DNA of 40,678 bases from assembly GCA_024636155.1 (NCBI GenBank), contig JAGXHM010000117.1, forward strand, positions 1 to 40,678, in the 5' to 3' direction. This DNA comes from Deltaproteobacteria bacterium. Lineage in GTDB: Bacteria; Desulfobacterota; Desulfuromonadia; Desulfuromonadales; BM103. Made by a program: the position numbers and the translations under genes. Positions 8,463 through 16,717 of this stretch are shown here, piece after piece (position 1 is the first letter of the stretch; each line of letters begins with the position of its first letter). The notes under the pieces are model-generated. The model was not told the origin of the DNA, searched no databases, and worked only from the letters and a program-made list of their open reading frames with translations.

Positions 8463-8601
8463 TAATTTAATGAAGTAAGAGATAGAGCCGGGCTTTGATA
8501 AATGTGTTGATTCTTTTGATCTGGGTAGTTCATTCTTAACGGGTCAGAAGGACCAGCTGTCTCAAGTTACCCACCCAAAGTATCTGGACATTGGATCATC
8601 A

Positions 8602-8657
8602 AAAAACACGCCAAGTATGATGCGGCAATTGCTTACTCGATTCGTTAGGGTGTTTTT
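8602..8657 (+). terminator. Possible terminator after cpaC-lipoprotein
   Basis: AAAAACAC (8602-8609) pairs perfectly with GTGTTTTT (8650-8657), with a further G-C rich base or two inside and a 40-base loop that contains the palindrome GCAATTGC. The long loop makes it a weak terminator, but the T-run is in the right place. Confidence 0.4.
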
Positions 8658-8692
8658 ACGAATGCTTAAAAAACAAAACGAATTCGTATAAT
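8640..8692 (+). promoter_or_regulatory. cpaE promoter with ACGAAT operator-like sites
   Basis: A perfect -10 hexamer, TATAAT (8687-8692), has no good -35. Three copies of the hexamer ACGAAT in either orientation lie around it: 8640-8645 (inverted), 8658-8663, and the perfect 10-bp palindrome ACGAATTCGT at 8678-8687, which touches the -10. The last two start 20 bp apart, about two helical turns. This suggests regulator binding at the promoter of the cpaE-tadD run. Confidence 0.45.
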
Positions 8693-8796
8693 TACCCACA
8701 AAAAAAATTATTTACAATTGAAAATATGTAAATGAAAGCTAGTATTTATTAACAGAAATATTCAATTTAATAATTTCACACAGAGGGTGTTGATAA

Positions 8797-9975
8797 ATGG
8801 CAAAAGAGCTGATTGTTGCAATTCAAATAGCCAAACCAGATCGTGCAAAAGCCTTAACAGGGTTAACCAAACATCTGAAAGGTGTCAATCTCCTGCAATG
8901 GCCAAGCAATCACGCCGAGAAGGGCGCCATGTCGGTTAAGACCATACCCGACATTATTATGATTGACGACAGCCCTGAAACTGGGGATCTGTTCACCAGA
9001 CTCAAAACAATCAAGAGTCATTTTCCACAAGTTACCCTGTTTGTTGTTTCCGACAGCAAAGATCACCAGCATATCATTGCTGCCATGAAGGCGGGAGCAT
9101 CCGAATTCCTGGTGGAACCGGTTTTAGAGGAGATCCTGCACAACGCCATAGATGAGGTCAGGGCAAAGCTGGCCAACGCCGGGCGCTTGGCCCAAGGACG
9201 CATTTACAGTTTTATAAGTGCTAAAGGTGGGGTCGGATCAACCGTTCTGGCTGTCAATACAGCAGCGGCACTTTCCATCGACAAAAAGACGGCTGTTGCT
9301 CTTGTTGACATGTCATTTCAATCGGGCGATGCCTCGGTGTTACTCGACATTGTGCCACAAAACACAATCATGGATATCTGTGCAAATATGCACCGCCTCG
9401 ACGTTTCTTTACTACGCGGCGTGATGTCCGGTCACTCGACAGGTATCAACTTCTTGTCTGCTCCACTCAACCCGGAAGATAGTGAGGACATTAATAGCGA
9501 ACATATAGCCAGCATTCTCAATCTCACCAGGAAACTTTATGACCATGTTGTCCTCGACTGTGGCGCCATGCATATCAACGATTGCAGTGTCGAAGCCTTT
9601 AAACATTCGGATAAGGTGTTTGTTGTCACAGACATGTCCGTACCATCAATTCGCAACACGGTACGGCTCTGTAAACTGATCAGAAAGTTTGGTATCAGCC
9701 TGGAAAAAATTGAAATCATCATTAATCGTTTTATCAAAGGGGGGGCTCTCTCTTTAGCTGAGGTCGAGAAAAACTTCGACAAGCCAGTCTACTGGCTAAT
9801 CCCCAACGATTTCTCTGATATCGTTTCATCGATCAACCGCGGTGTACCGTTGATCAAACTTTCACCTGGGTCACCCTTCTCAAAGAACGTGGTCGAGTTT
9901 ATCAAAAAGATCCAAGGCATTCTGGATGACCCCGATTTCAGGGGTGTCAGAGGCACTTTCGGTAAAGTTATTTAG
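8797..9975 (+). CDS. cpaE: Tad assembly ATPase CpaE/TadZ
   Basis: 392 aa. The N-terminal ~125 residues form a receiver-like atypical domain (IIMIDDSPETGDLF and AAMKAGASEFLVEPV). The rest is a MinD/ParA-like ATPase with KGGVGST at about residues 143-149. The first Lys of the deviant Walker motif is kept but the usual second Lys (GKT/GKS) is Ser, as is common in CpaE proteins. TadZ/CpaE places the Tad machine in the cell, often at a pole. GAGGG lies ahead of the ATG. It has its own promoter region and leads a tight run into cpaF, tadB, tadC and tadD. Confidence 0.93.
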   Translation: MAKELIVAIQIAKPDRAKALTGLTKHLKGVNLLQWPSNHAEKGAMSVKTIPDIIMIDDSPETGDLFTRLKTIKSHFPQVTLFVVSDSKDHQHIIAAMKAGASEFLVEPVLEEILHNAIDEVRAKLANAGRLAQGRIYSFISAKGGVGSTVLAVNTAAALSIDKKTAVALVDMSFQSGDASVLLDIVPQNTIMDICANMHRLDVSLLRGVMSGHSTGINFLSAPLNPEDSEDINSEHIASILNLTRKLYDHVVLDCGAMHINDCSVEAFKHSDKVFVVTDMSVPSIRNTVRLCKLIRKFGISLEKIEIIINRFIKGGALSLAEVEKNFDKPVYWLIPNDFSDIVSSINRGVPLIKLSPGSPFSKNVVEFIKKIQGILDDPDFRGVRGTFGKVI

Positions 9976-10007
9976 CCATTCACTGCTTTAGTCATTCAGG
10001 GGGTCAC

Positions 10008-11345
10008 ATGGCTATCAAAAATATGCTCGGTGGAAGATCGGGTGATGACACAAGCTACGAGCCCAAAACGGAACATTCCAATTTTTATCATGAGGTCAAA
10101 CGGAAAATTCATGGTCGTCTGGTAGAAGAAGCCAATCTGGCCGCCCTTGACACCCTAGAGCCTGGTGAGATCCGGGCTGAGATTGAAAATGTTGTCGAAT
10201 ATTACCTTATAGATGAAAAAGCTCTCCTCAACGAAGAGGAACGTAAACATATTATTGATGAGATCCTTGACGAGTTGACCGGCCTCGGACCTCTGGAGCC
10301 TTTTTTCAAAGATCCAACCGTCAGCGACGTTTTGGTTAACACCTACAAAGACATTTATGTCGAGCGTTTTGGCCTGCTCGAAAAAACCAAATCTCGCTTT
10401 GTCGATGACGTTCACCTGCGCAACATTATCGACAGGATTATCTCACGCATCGGCCGCCGCATTGATGAATCGTCGCCAATGGTCGATGCCCGTCTGCCTG
10501 ATGGGTCTCGTGTCAATGCCATCATCCCACCCCTGGCAATTGACGGTCCCATGCTTTCTATCCGTCGATTTGCCGTCGTTCCCCTCAAAATGGAGGATCT
10601 GGTAAACTTCAAAACACTTACGCCTGAAATCGCTCAACTACTGGCTGGCTGCGTGAAGGCAAAACTGAACATCATGATTTCCGGTGGAACGGGTGCCGGA
10701 AAAACAACTCTTCTGAATATCCTTTCAGCAAACATTCCTGGCAATGAGCGGATCATCACGATTGAGGATTCGGCGGAGTTGCAACTGCAACAGCCCCATG
10801 TTATCCGTCTGGAAACCAGGCCACCAAGTGTCGAGGGAACTGGTCAGGTGACCTCACGCGACCTGGTACGTAATACCTTGCGTATGCGCCCTGACAGGAT
10901 CGTTGTTGGCGAGGTGCGTGGCGCCGAGGCTTTCGATATGTTACAGGCCATGAACACCGGCCACGATGGCTCACTGACAACCATCCACTCCAACAGCCCA
11001 CGCGATTCACTGACCCGCCTCGAATCGATGATTTTGATGACCGGTGTCAATTTGCCAGAGAAGGCCATGCGCTTTATGGTCTCCTCAGCTCTGGACCTTG
11101 TTATCCAATCTTCACGCATGACTGATGGCAGTCGTAAAGTTACTTCAGTCGCGGAGGTCGTCGGCATGGAGGGTGATGTCATTACCCTTCAGGAGATTTT
11201 TGTCTTTGAACGTAAAGGTATTGACAAGGATGGGAAAGTTATCGGCCAGCATCGCTCAACCGGGATCAGACCAAAATTCACTGAACGTCTAGAAATGGCC
11301 GGCATTGAAGTTCCTGAAAGTTTATTCTCAAGCTATGTAGGCTGA
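10008..11345 (+). CDS. cpaF: Tad secretion ATPase CpaF/TadA
   Basis: 445 aa VirB11/GspE-type hexameric ATPase that powers Flp pilus assembly at the cytoplasmic face. The N-terminal region (1-110) is helical. The ATPase part holds Walker A SGGTGAGKTT at about residues 226-235, an Asp-box region with TIEDSAEL, the Walker B-like region DRIVVGEVRGAEAFDML, and the His-box TGHDGSLTTIHSN. These are all family hallmarks. A GGGGG ribosome site precedes the ATG, 32 bases after cpaE. tadB follows after 19 bases. Length is normal. Confidence 0.96.
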   Translation: MAIKNMLGGRSGDDTSYEPKTEHSNFYHEVKRKIHGRLVEEANLAALDTLEPGEIRAEIENVVEYYLIDEKALLNEEERKHIIDEILDELTGLGPLEPFFKDPTVSDVLVNTYKDIYVERFGLLEKTKSRFVDDVHLRNIIDRIISRIGRRIDESSPMVDARLPDGSRVNAIIPPLAIDGPMLSIRRFAVVPLKMEDLVNFKTLTPEIAQLLAGCVKAKLNIMISGGTGAGKTTLLNILSANIPGNERIITIEDSAELQLQQPHVIRLETRPPSVEGTGQVTSRDLVRNTLRMRPDRIVVGEVRGAEAFDMLQAMNTGHDGSLTTIHSNSPRDSLTRLESMILMTGVNLPEKAMRFMVSSALDLVIQSSRMTDGSRKVTSVAEVVGMEGDVITLQEIFVFERKGIDKDGKVIGQHRSTGIRPKFTERLEMAGIEVPESLFSSYVG

Positions 11346-11364
11346 CTTCGGAGAGCTCATTAAT

Positions 11365-12336
11365 ATGATTTCAATCTCCCTTTACATTGCGGTCTTTATT
11401 TTCACAGTAGCCATTATCCAGGTTGTTTACCTGGCTTGGGCCGAAAGCCGTTTTATTGAAAAACGCAAAATCAAAAAACGGCTAATGTACATCTCTGCAG
11501 GCGGCAAACATGGCCAGGAGAAACTTGCCAGATATCGCAAGGGAGTCCTCAAAGAAGTCGGGGCTTTCGAACGATTTATTTTCAACATCCCGCGGCTGAG
11601 CAATCTTGACAACTTGCTGATCAAGACCAAAATCCCAATCAATGCCACTCTGTTCGTTCTGCTGAGTATGACTCTTGGAATGATCGGTTTCGGGATTGGA
11701 TATCTCTACCTTCCACAAAAACTGGCGGCGGTTGCAGTAGCCCTTGTTTGCATATTGGCCCCTTATGTCTTTCTAAAACTGGCCGAGATGGATTATTATA
11801 AGAAGTTCCACAACCAACTACCGGAAGCTCTCGACTTGCTTTCTCGAGCCGTTCGCTCTGGCAATGCCCTTTCAGCTGGGCTTGCCATGATCGGCGAGGA
11901 GACTGAAGACCCGATCCGTTCGGAGTTTTCGGCAACGGTCGATGAGATCAACCTTGGCTTGACCATGGATGAAGCGCTGGAAAACCTCTGTGAACGCGTC
12001 CCTATCCCGGACTTAAGGTTTTTTTCCATCGCAATTCTGGTGCAAAAAGAAACTGGCGGTAATATTGGAGAGATTCTCGATAACATCAGCCGCCTGATCA
12101 GGGAACGCATTCAGTTTAAAGATCACGTTGCTGCTCTGACTGCAGAGGGCCGCTTGTCGGCGATCGTCTTGATCGGGCTACCAATTGTTATGTTTGTGTA
12201 TATGTATGTAACCAATTATGACTATCTCTCGCTGTTATGGACTGAGAAGATGGGACATTACATGATCTATGGCGCAGTTATTTTACAGATTGTTGGCGCT
12301 TATGTCATTAAGCGCATTGTCGACATTGATATCTAG
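11365..12336 (+). CDS. tadB: Inner-membrane platform protein TadB
   Basis: 323 aa. One N-terminal membrane segment, then a pair of segments near residues 90-135, a cytoplasmic T2SF domain (~150-275, with LPEALDLLSRAVRSGNALS and the FFSIAILVQKETGGNI signature), and two C-terminal membrane segments. TadB and TadC form the GspF/PilC-like inner-membrane platform on which CpaF acts. It lies between cpaF and tadC, with 8 bases to the next gene, and is preceded by a GGAGAG ribosome site. Confidence 0.93.
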   Translation: MISISLYIAVFIFTVAIIQVVYLAWAESRFIEKRKIKKRLMYISAGGKHGQEKLARYRKGVLKEVGAFERFIFNIPRLSNLDNLLIKTKIPINATLFVLLSMTLGMIGFGIGYLYLPQKLAAVAVALVCILAPYVFLKLAEMDYYKKFHNQLPEALDLLSRAVRSGNALSAGLAMIGEETEDPIRSEFSATVDEINLGLTMDEALENLCERVPIPDLRFFSIAILVQKETGGNIGEILDNISRLIRERIQFKDHVAALTAEGRLSAIVLIGLPIVMFVYMYVTNYDYLSLLWTEKMGHYMIYGAVILQIVGAYVIKRIVDIDI

Positions 12337-12344
12337 AGGGTCAC

Positions 12345-13340
12345 ATGCAAACAATCAAAAACATTTACTATAAACTTCTCGAGAACGCTGACTATTACAG
12401 CATTCTTCTCCTCATGTTCATGGCTATATTCATCATGATTCTCGCCATTGCATTTATTATTAGAGGACGACAAAGTCAAGCCAAAGAACGTCTCGGCAAG
12501 CTCGTCGGCAATGAAGCAGAAGCAAAGGCAAATCAGGCACCCGACAGACTTCTTGGTCAGAAGCAAGACACCTTGGCAGCCAGAATCTCCAAACCGTTAC
12601 ACAAGTTGTCATCCATAGATAAAAGAAGTGTCAGGCAGAAAATGCAGCTGAAGCTTGTTAAGGCGGGATACCGTTCCAATCAAGCCATTTACAACTATCT
12701 TGCCGCGAAAATCATCTGCCCACTGATTTATGTCAGCATTTTCATCTTTACACGAATGGTCTACAACTTTCAGACACAGGTGATTATTTCTATTGTTGCA
12801 TTGATTATTCTCGGGTTTTTCACACCCAGCCTCTGGGTTTTTCTAATGACTAAAACCCGTCAGGAAAAAATTGTGAAAGGTTTGCCTGACGCTTTGGATC
12901 TCATGGTGGTCTGCGTTGAGGCAGGCCTTGGCCTTGACATGACTTTCAAACGCGTCGGTGATGAGATGCGCCCTCTTTGCAAACCCTTGAGTGAAGAGTT
13001 CACCTTAACAACCCTGGAAGTCAGGGCGGGTGTATCACGCGACGTTGCTTTCAAAAACATGAACATGCGCATCGGTGTCTCTCAGATGAACAGCCTCACG
13101 ACGGTATTGTCTCAAACCAGCCGTTTCGGCACCAGCCTGGCAAAGGCGCTTCGTGTACACGCTGACTCCATGCGCATCAAACGTCGTCAGATTGCTGAAG
13201 CAACGGCAGCTAAGTCTGCTGTCAAAATGGTGTTCCCGCTGGTTTTGTTCATTTTCCCATCTATTTTCGTTGTACTTGTTGGTCCAGGAGCTCTCAAAAT
13301 TATCAAATACCTCATACCCGCTCTCCGCGGTGGCGGCTAA
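12345..13340 (+). CDS. tadC: Inner-membrane platform protein TadC
   Basis: 331 aa, second GspF-like platform protein. Membrane segments are near residues 20-40, 125-170 and at the C-terminus (SAVKMVFPLVLFIFPSIFVV). The T2SF domain between them has LPDALDLMVVCVEAGLGLD and VLSQTSRFGTSLAKALR, typical of TadC. A GAGGG ribosome site and an 8-base gap after tadB indicate co-translation. The C-terminus is Gly-rich. Confidence 0.93.
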   Translation: MQTIKNIYYKLLENADYYSILLLMFMAIFIMILAIAFIIRGRQSQAKERLGKLVGNEAEAKANQAPDRLLGQKQDTLAARISKPLHKLSSIDKRSVRQKMQLKLVKAGYRSNQAIYNYLAAKIICPLIYVSIFIFTRMVYNFQTQVIISIVALIILGFFTPSLWVFLMTKTRQEKIVKGLPDALDLMVVCVEAGLGLDMTFKRVGDEMRPLCKPLSEEFTLTTLEVRAGVSRDVAFKNMNMRIGVSQMNSLTTVLSQTSRFGTSLAKALRVHADSMRIKRRQIAEATAAKSAVKMVFPLVLFIFPSIFVVLVGPGALKIIKYLIPALRGGG

Positions 13341-13372
13341 TGGCCTTCTTTCATAACCTCAGGAGATTAAAC

Positions 13373-14335
13373 ATGCAAGACGGTTCTTCTTGGCTCGCCC
13401 AATCAAAGAGTACTGTTCTGACTTTGCTATTCAGTGCATTGATTATTACGCTTTGTGGATGCACCGAATCAGTTCGAAAAGTCAGTTATGTGACCGATGA
13501 TGCATCAACTCTTCAGGCGATGTCATCAAAAGACAACATTTCCTCACTGCAAAAAAAGTCCGCACCGGACCTTGTCACTTTTGGCTTTGTCTATCTTGCG
13601 AACCTTAACCTTAAAATTGCAGAATTGCATTTCGTCGCCGCAATCGACAAAGATCCGACAATCGTTGATGCTTACATTGGTCTTGGTCGAACAGAGATGC
13701 TTAGAGGAAACTATAGTGGTGCTCTGATTAATTTTTCCAAAGCGAGAGGACTAAAACCTGACTATGTGCCAGCCTTAGTCGGTGAAGCTCAAGCATTACG
13801 TTCTGAAGGGAAACTGAATGCTGCCATTAAAAAAGTCAACGAGGCAATGGTTGTTGCACCAGAAGACATAACCGTCATCAAAGAACTTGCCATAATTTAC
13901 GACCTCATGGGCAAAGAGAACCTTTCAGGGCCTCTTTACCTTGAAATTACAGAGAAAAGTCCTGATCAGGCTGCAAGCCACAACAACCTTGGGCTGAACT
14001 ACATGGTACGGGGAGAATATCACGAGGCCATACTCTCCTTCTTGCAAGCACTTGAACTCGACAGAGACAACTCCCGTATCAAAAACAATCTTGCCTCGGC
14101 TTACCTCTTAAGCGGAGACCAAGGGAGTGCCTTAAAACTTTTCAAGGTAACCCTTGGCGAAGCAGAGGCTTATAATAACATTGGCTATCTACTCATGACT
14201 CAAGGGCTTTTTGATGAATCAGAGCAAGCTCTCCGTAAATCCCTGCAACTCAGTCCAAGCCACTACGTGCGCGCCCAGGAGAACCTGGATCGACTCCAGG
14301 AAATGCGACGTTCAGCACAAGCCTCTCGCCTCTAG
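13373..14335 (+). CDS. tadD: TadD-like TPR lipoprotein
   Basis: 320 aa from the chosen ATG at 13373, which has AGGAG 7 bases upstream. An in-frame ATG at 13340 overlapping the tadC stop has no ribosome site and would add 11 residues ahead of the signal. The N-terminus is a lipoprotein signal with the lipobox LCGC. At least six tetratricopeptide repeats follow between residues ~70 and 310, including ASHNNLGLNYMVRGEYHEAI and AYNNIGYLLMTQGLFDES. TadD-like lipoproteins are needed for secretin assembly in Tad systems, where their TPRs may act as a pilotin. It is the last of the standard Tad genes here. Confidence 0.88.
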   Translation: MQDGSSWLAQSKSTVLTLLFSALIITLCGCTESVRKVSYVTDDASTLQAMSSKDNISSLQKKSAPDLVTFGFVYLANLNLKIAELHFVAAIDKDPTIVDAYIGLGRTEMLRGNYSGALINFSKARGLKPDYVPALVGEAQALRSEGKLNAAIKKVNEAMVVAPEDITVIKELAIIYDLMGKENLSGPLYLEITEKSPDQAASHNNLGLNYMVRGEYHEAILSFLQALELDRDNSRIKNNLASAYLLSGDQGSALKLFKVTLGEAEAYNNIGYLLMTQGLFDESEQALRKSLQLSPSHYVRAQENLDRLQEMRRSAQASRL

Positions 14336-14362
14336 CTAATCACGACAACCACCAGATATACA

Positions 14363-16090
14363 ATGCGTGAACGATTCGTTGCACCAATCATCCTGATCCT
14401 CGGCCTGGCACTCTATTTCCCCGTTTTGCATACGGGAACTTTTGTTCTTGATGATGGCGACGTTATTGCGCAGGCCAAACATCTCATTAACAGGTCATTT
14501 CTAGAGTCATTTGTCTATGGAAGTGGGAGCACTTATTATCGACCGGTTTTAATGCTTAGTTATGTCACTGATTTAATCCTTTGGGATATGCACCCTGGGG
14601 TTATGCATCTTGTGAATATCCTGCTTCATGTCGTTAATGCAATCCTGGTTTATCTGAATGTTCGCATTTTCTACCCACTTCGCAAAGATGTGATCCGCGC
14701 GCTCCCCCTTACTGCAGCTATTTTATTTTTAGTTCATCCCATCAACACCGAGTCAGTAAACTGGATAGCTGGGCGCACCGACCCCTTGGCAGCCTTATTT
14801 GTTCTGCTTGCAACGCATCTATTGCTGCTATCCATGCAAGACCTAAAACAGTCACGCTTATGGCTAGCGTCCCTGTTCATGATCCTTGGCAGCATGTCCA
14901 AGGAAGTCGCATTCTTCAGCTTTCCAGCGGTCACCTTATTTCTCTTGTTTTACAAGGCGAGGCAACCTTCTTCGCAATCTTCCATGAGTTGGTCGTGGCG
15001 CTTTACCGCCATCTTGCCAATTTTACTTGGTGGGATATCATACTTCTCCCTGCGGACGGCTTCTTTCAGATACGTTGACAAGGGGATTTCCAAGGTAACC
15101 GACGTAGAGGCGTACCAGTTTCCCTTCACCGTCGCCAAACAAATCATCACAGATTTCGGCTTTTATGTTAAAAAACTTTTTATTCCCCAACCACTGAGTC
15201 TAGCAATAGACCAGGTCCATCCCAATTATTTCTGGTTCGGCATTATGGCAGTCATCCTGTTCTTGCTTTTGGTTCTGACGAGAAATTATCTAATGGGAAT
15301 GACTCTACTGATTGCATTGACCATTTTTCCAGCCCTTTTAAATGCTCTTTTGCATATTGCTTGGACACCTTATGCTGAACGATATTTATATCTTCCCTCG
15401 GCATTCCTTTGTATTGCACTCGCTCTCCCCCATTCTTTTAAAAAAAGCTCGGCTCAAAAACTCCAAAAAGGCTTCTTAATCATTCTTATCTGCATCTTCC
15501 TGCCGACAACCGTCAGCCGGAATTTGCTTTGGGCTGAGCCTCTGGAGTTGACCCGCCTCACCCACCAACAGAATCCCGAAAACCCAACAGTGTGGAGCAT
15601 GTATGCGGTGATGCTTGCCAATAAGACGTTTTACGACGAAGCAAGAACCGAGTTCATAAAAGTCCTTGAACAGCACCCGAAGCACCTTTTCACCTACGAC
15701 AGTCTCGCAAGCATGGAGCTTTACATTAATGACCCTGAAGCAGCACGAGATGTTCTGGGGATATTCTTCGATAAAGGGCTAGAAGCTGACAGAAAAATTC
15801 TTAAAGTCATGTTGGAAACCAATCAAGCACGCCTTAAATTGGAGAATCTCTCAGCAAGGTACTCAGAAATCCGCAGTGAATTAATCGAGACCCATCTGAT
15901 ATTGCATAAACGGGACAAACAACCAGAGCACCTTCTGGAAGCCGCAGAATTTGCCCTCATTGACAACGACTATGATACCGCCAGAACTCATCTCAAGACT
16001 TTGCTGGAAAGCGAAGGGATATCCGCCGATATATCAAGAAAAGCGTCATTTCATATCAACGCAATGAAACAAAAACAGGATTTGCATTAA
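14363..16090 (+). CDS. GT-C-like membrane protein with C-terminal TPR region
   Basis: 575 aa. About ten membrane segments span residues 5-400. The first exported loop contains LDDGDVI, resembling the paired-acid motif of GT-C glycosyltransferases (PMT/ArnT and TMTC-like families). The later STYYRPVLMLSY and LFLVHPINTESVNWIAGRTD resemble bacterial and animal TMTC-type O-mannosyltransferase proteins. The C-terminal ~170 residues (from about 405) look TPR-like. If active, it would transfer a sugar from a lipid carrier to a periplasmic protein. Its place directly after tadD suggests the pilus or a Tad secretin partner as target, but this is inference. No clear ribosome site precedes the ATG, 27 bases after tadD, so coupled or leaderless-like initiation is possible. 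Confidence 0.7.
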   Translation: MRERFVAPIILILGLALYFPVLHTGTFVLDDGDVIAQAKHLINRSFLESFVYGSGSTYYRPVLMLSYVTDLILWDMHPGVMHLVNILLHVVNAILVYLNVRIFYPLRKDVIRALPLTAAILFLVHPINTESVNWIAGRTDPLAALFVLLATHLLLLSMQDLKQSRLWLASLFMILGSMSKEVAFFSFPAVTLFLLFYKARQPSSQSSMSWSWRFTAILPILLGGISYFSLRTASFRYVDKGISKVTDVEAYQFPFTVAKQIITDFGFYVKKLFIPQPLSLAIDQVHPNYFWFGIMAVILFLLLVLTRNYLMGMTLLIALTIFPALLNALLHIAWTPYAERYLYLPSAFLCIALALPHSFKKSSAQKLQKGFLIILICIFLPTTVSRNLLWAEPLELTRLTHQQNPENPTVWSMYAVMLANKTFYDEARTEFIKVLEQHPKHLFTYDSLASMELYINDPEAARDVLGIFFDKGLEADRKILKVMLETNQARLKLENLSARYSEIRSELIETHLILHKRDKQPEHLLEAAEFALIDNDYDTARTHLKTLLESEGISADISRKASFHINAMKQKQDLH

Positions 16091-16098
16091 ATTTTCTA

Positions 16099-16127
16099 TA
16101 GACAAGTGAACCTTCAGTGTCTAGCAT
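16099..16127 (+). promoter_or_regulatory. Possible promoter of the SH3-domain gene
   Basis: TAGACA (16099-16104) and TAGCAT (16122-16127) are spaced by 17 bases and match -35 and -10 at four or more positions each. TAGACA and TGTCTA (16118-16123) also form a perfect inverted repeat that spans the promoter and could be an operator. Confidence 0.4.
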
Positions 16128-16155
16128 AGATTAACAAAATCTCAGGAGGAGTTGT

Positions 16156-16596
16156 ATGCGTCTAAAATTATTGGTCTTATTGGTTGTTTCTCTTCTATTA
16201 CCCAGCATGGTTCTGGCGGAGGTCATGACCGTGTCTTTTTCAGGTACAGAGATGCGCTCTGCACCAAATGCCATGGCTTCGAAAGTCATTACCGGGTTGT
16301 CACCCTACGCACCCCTTAAGGTTCTAGAAAAAGGGCAAGAGTACTACAAAGTTAACGATTATCGTGGTCGCACTGGTTGGGTACACCGATCCTTGCTTAG
16401 TGACACCTCCGGAGTTGTCATTACAGGCAACCGTGCTAACGTACGTCAAGGCCCAGGCACAAGCCATCCAGTAATCTTTCAATTATCCAAAGGTGATACG
16501 TGTCGATTAATATCTCAGGAAGAGAAGTGGCTCGAGATTCAAACTGCTGAAGGTAAGAAGGGTTGGGTTGCAGAATTTCTGGCCTGGGGCCAGTAA
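16156..16596 (+). CDS. Exported protein with two bacterial SH3 domains
   Basis: 146 aa. A signal peptide (residues 1-21, ending VLAE) is followed by two SH3b-type repeats: the first around residues 25-80 (SGTEMRSAPNAMASKVI to GWVHRSLL) and the second around 88-143 (GNRANVRQGPGTSHPV to GWVAEFL). Such domains bind cell-wall peptides or protein partners in the envelope. A strong GGAGG ribosome site precedes the ATG. It may have its own promoter (16099-16127) and ends in a long hairpin, so it is probably a separate unit at the end of the Tad locus. No catalytic domain is present. Confidence 0.85.
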   Translation: MRLKLLVLLVVSLLLPSMVLAEVMTVSFSGTEMRSAPNAMASKVITGLSPYAPLKVLEKGQEYYKVNDYRGRTGWVHRSLLSDTSGVVITGNRANVRQGPGTSHPVIFQLSKGDTCRLISQEEKWLEIQTAEGKKGWVAEFLAWGQ

Positions 16597-16606
16597 TTTC
16601 ATCTAA

Positions 16607-16643
16607 AGCCTCATGAGACAAGATCAACTCGCCTCATGAGGCT
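16607..16643. terminator. Long hairpin after the SH3-domain gene
   Basis: The 11-bp arms AGCCTCATGAG (16607-16617) and CTCATGAGGCT (16633-16643) pair perfectly around a 15-base loop. T-rich sequence follows on both strands but without a long T-run. It closes the plus-strand Tad region and may also end the convergent gene at 16718. Confidence 0.7.
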
Positions 16644-16717
16644 TTGCTGTTATAAGGATTGAAAGACCGTTAGCTCACACCATGTCAGACCTTATTAAAA
16701 AGCATCTGGATCCAAAA

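Larger units (their letters stand above)
8463..8796. other. Gap between the lipoprotein gene and cpaE
   Basis: No gene is seen. Features are a weak nested hairpin at about 8523-8574 (TGGGTA with TACCCA), a terminator-like hairpin at 8602-8657, and a promoter with overlapping ACGAAT palindromes at 8640-8692. The last ~100 bases before cpaE are very AT-rich. Confidence 0.6.

Noticed and set aside
13340-13372. Longer tadD start at the ATG overlapping the tadC stop
   Set aside because: It has no ribosome site and puts 11 residues before the lipoprotein signal. The ATG at 13373 has AGGAG at good spacing.
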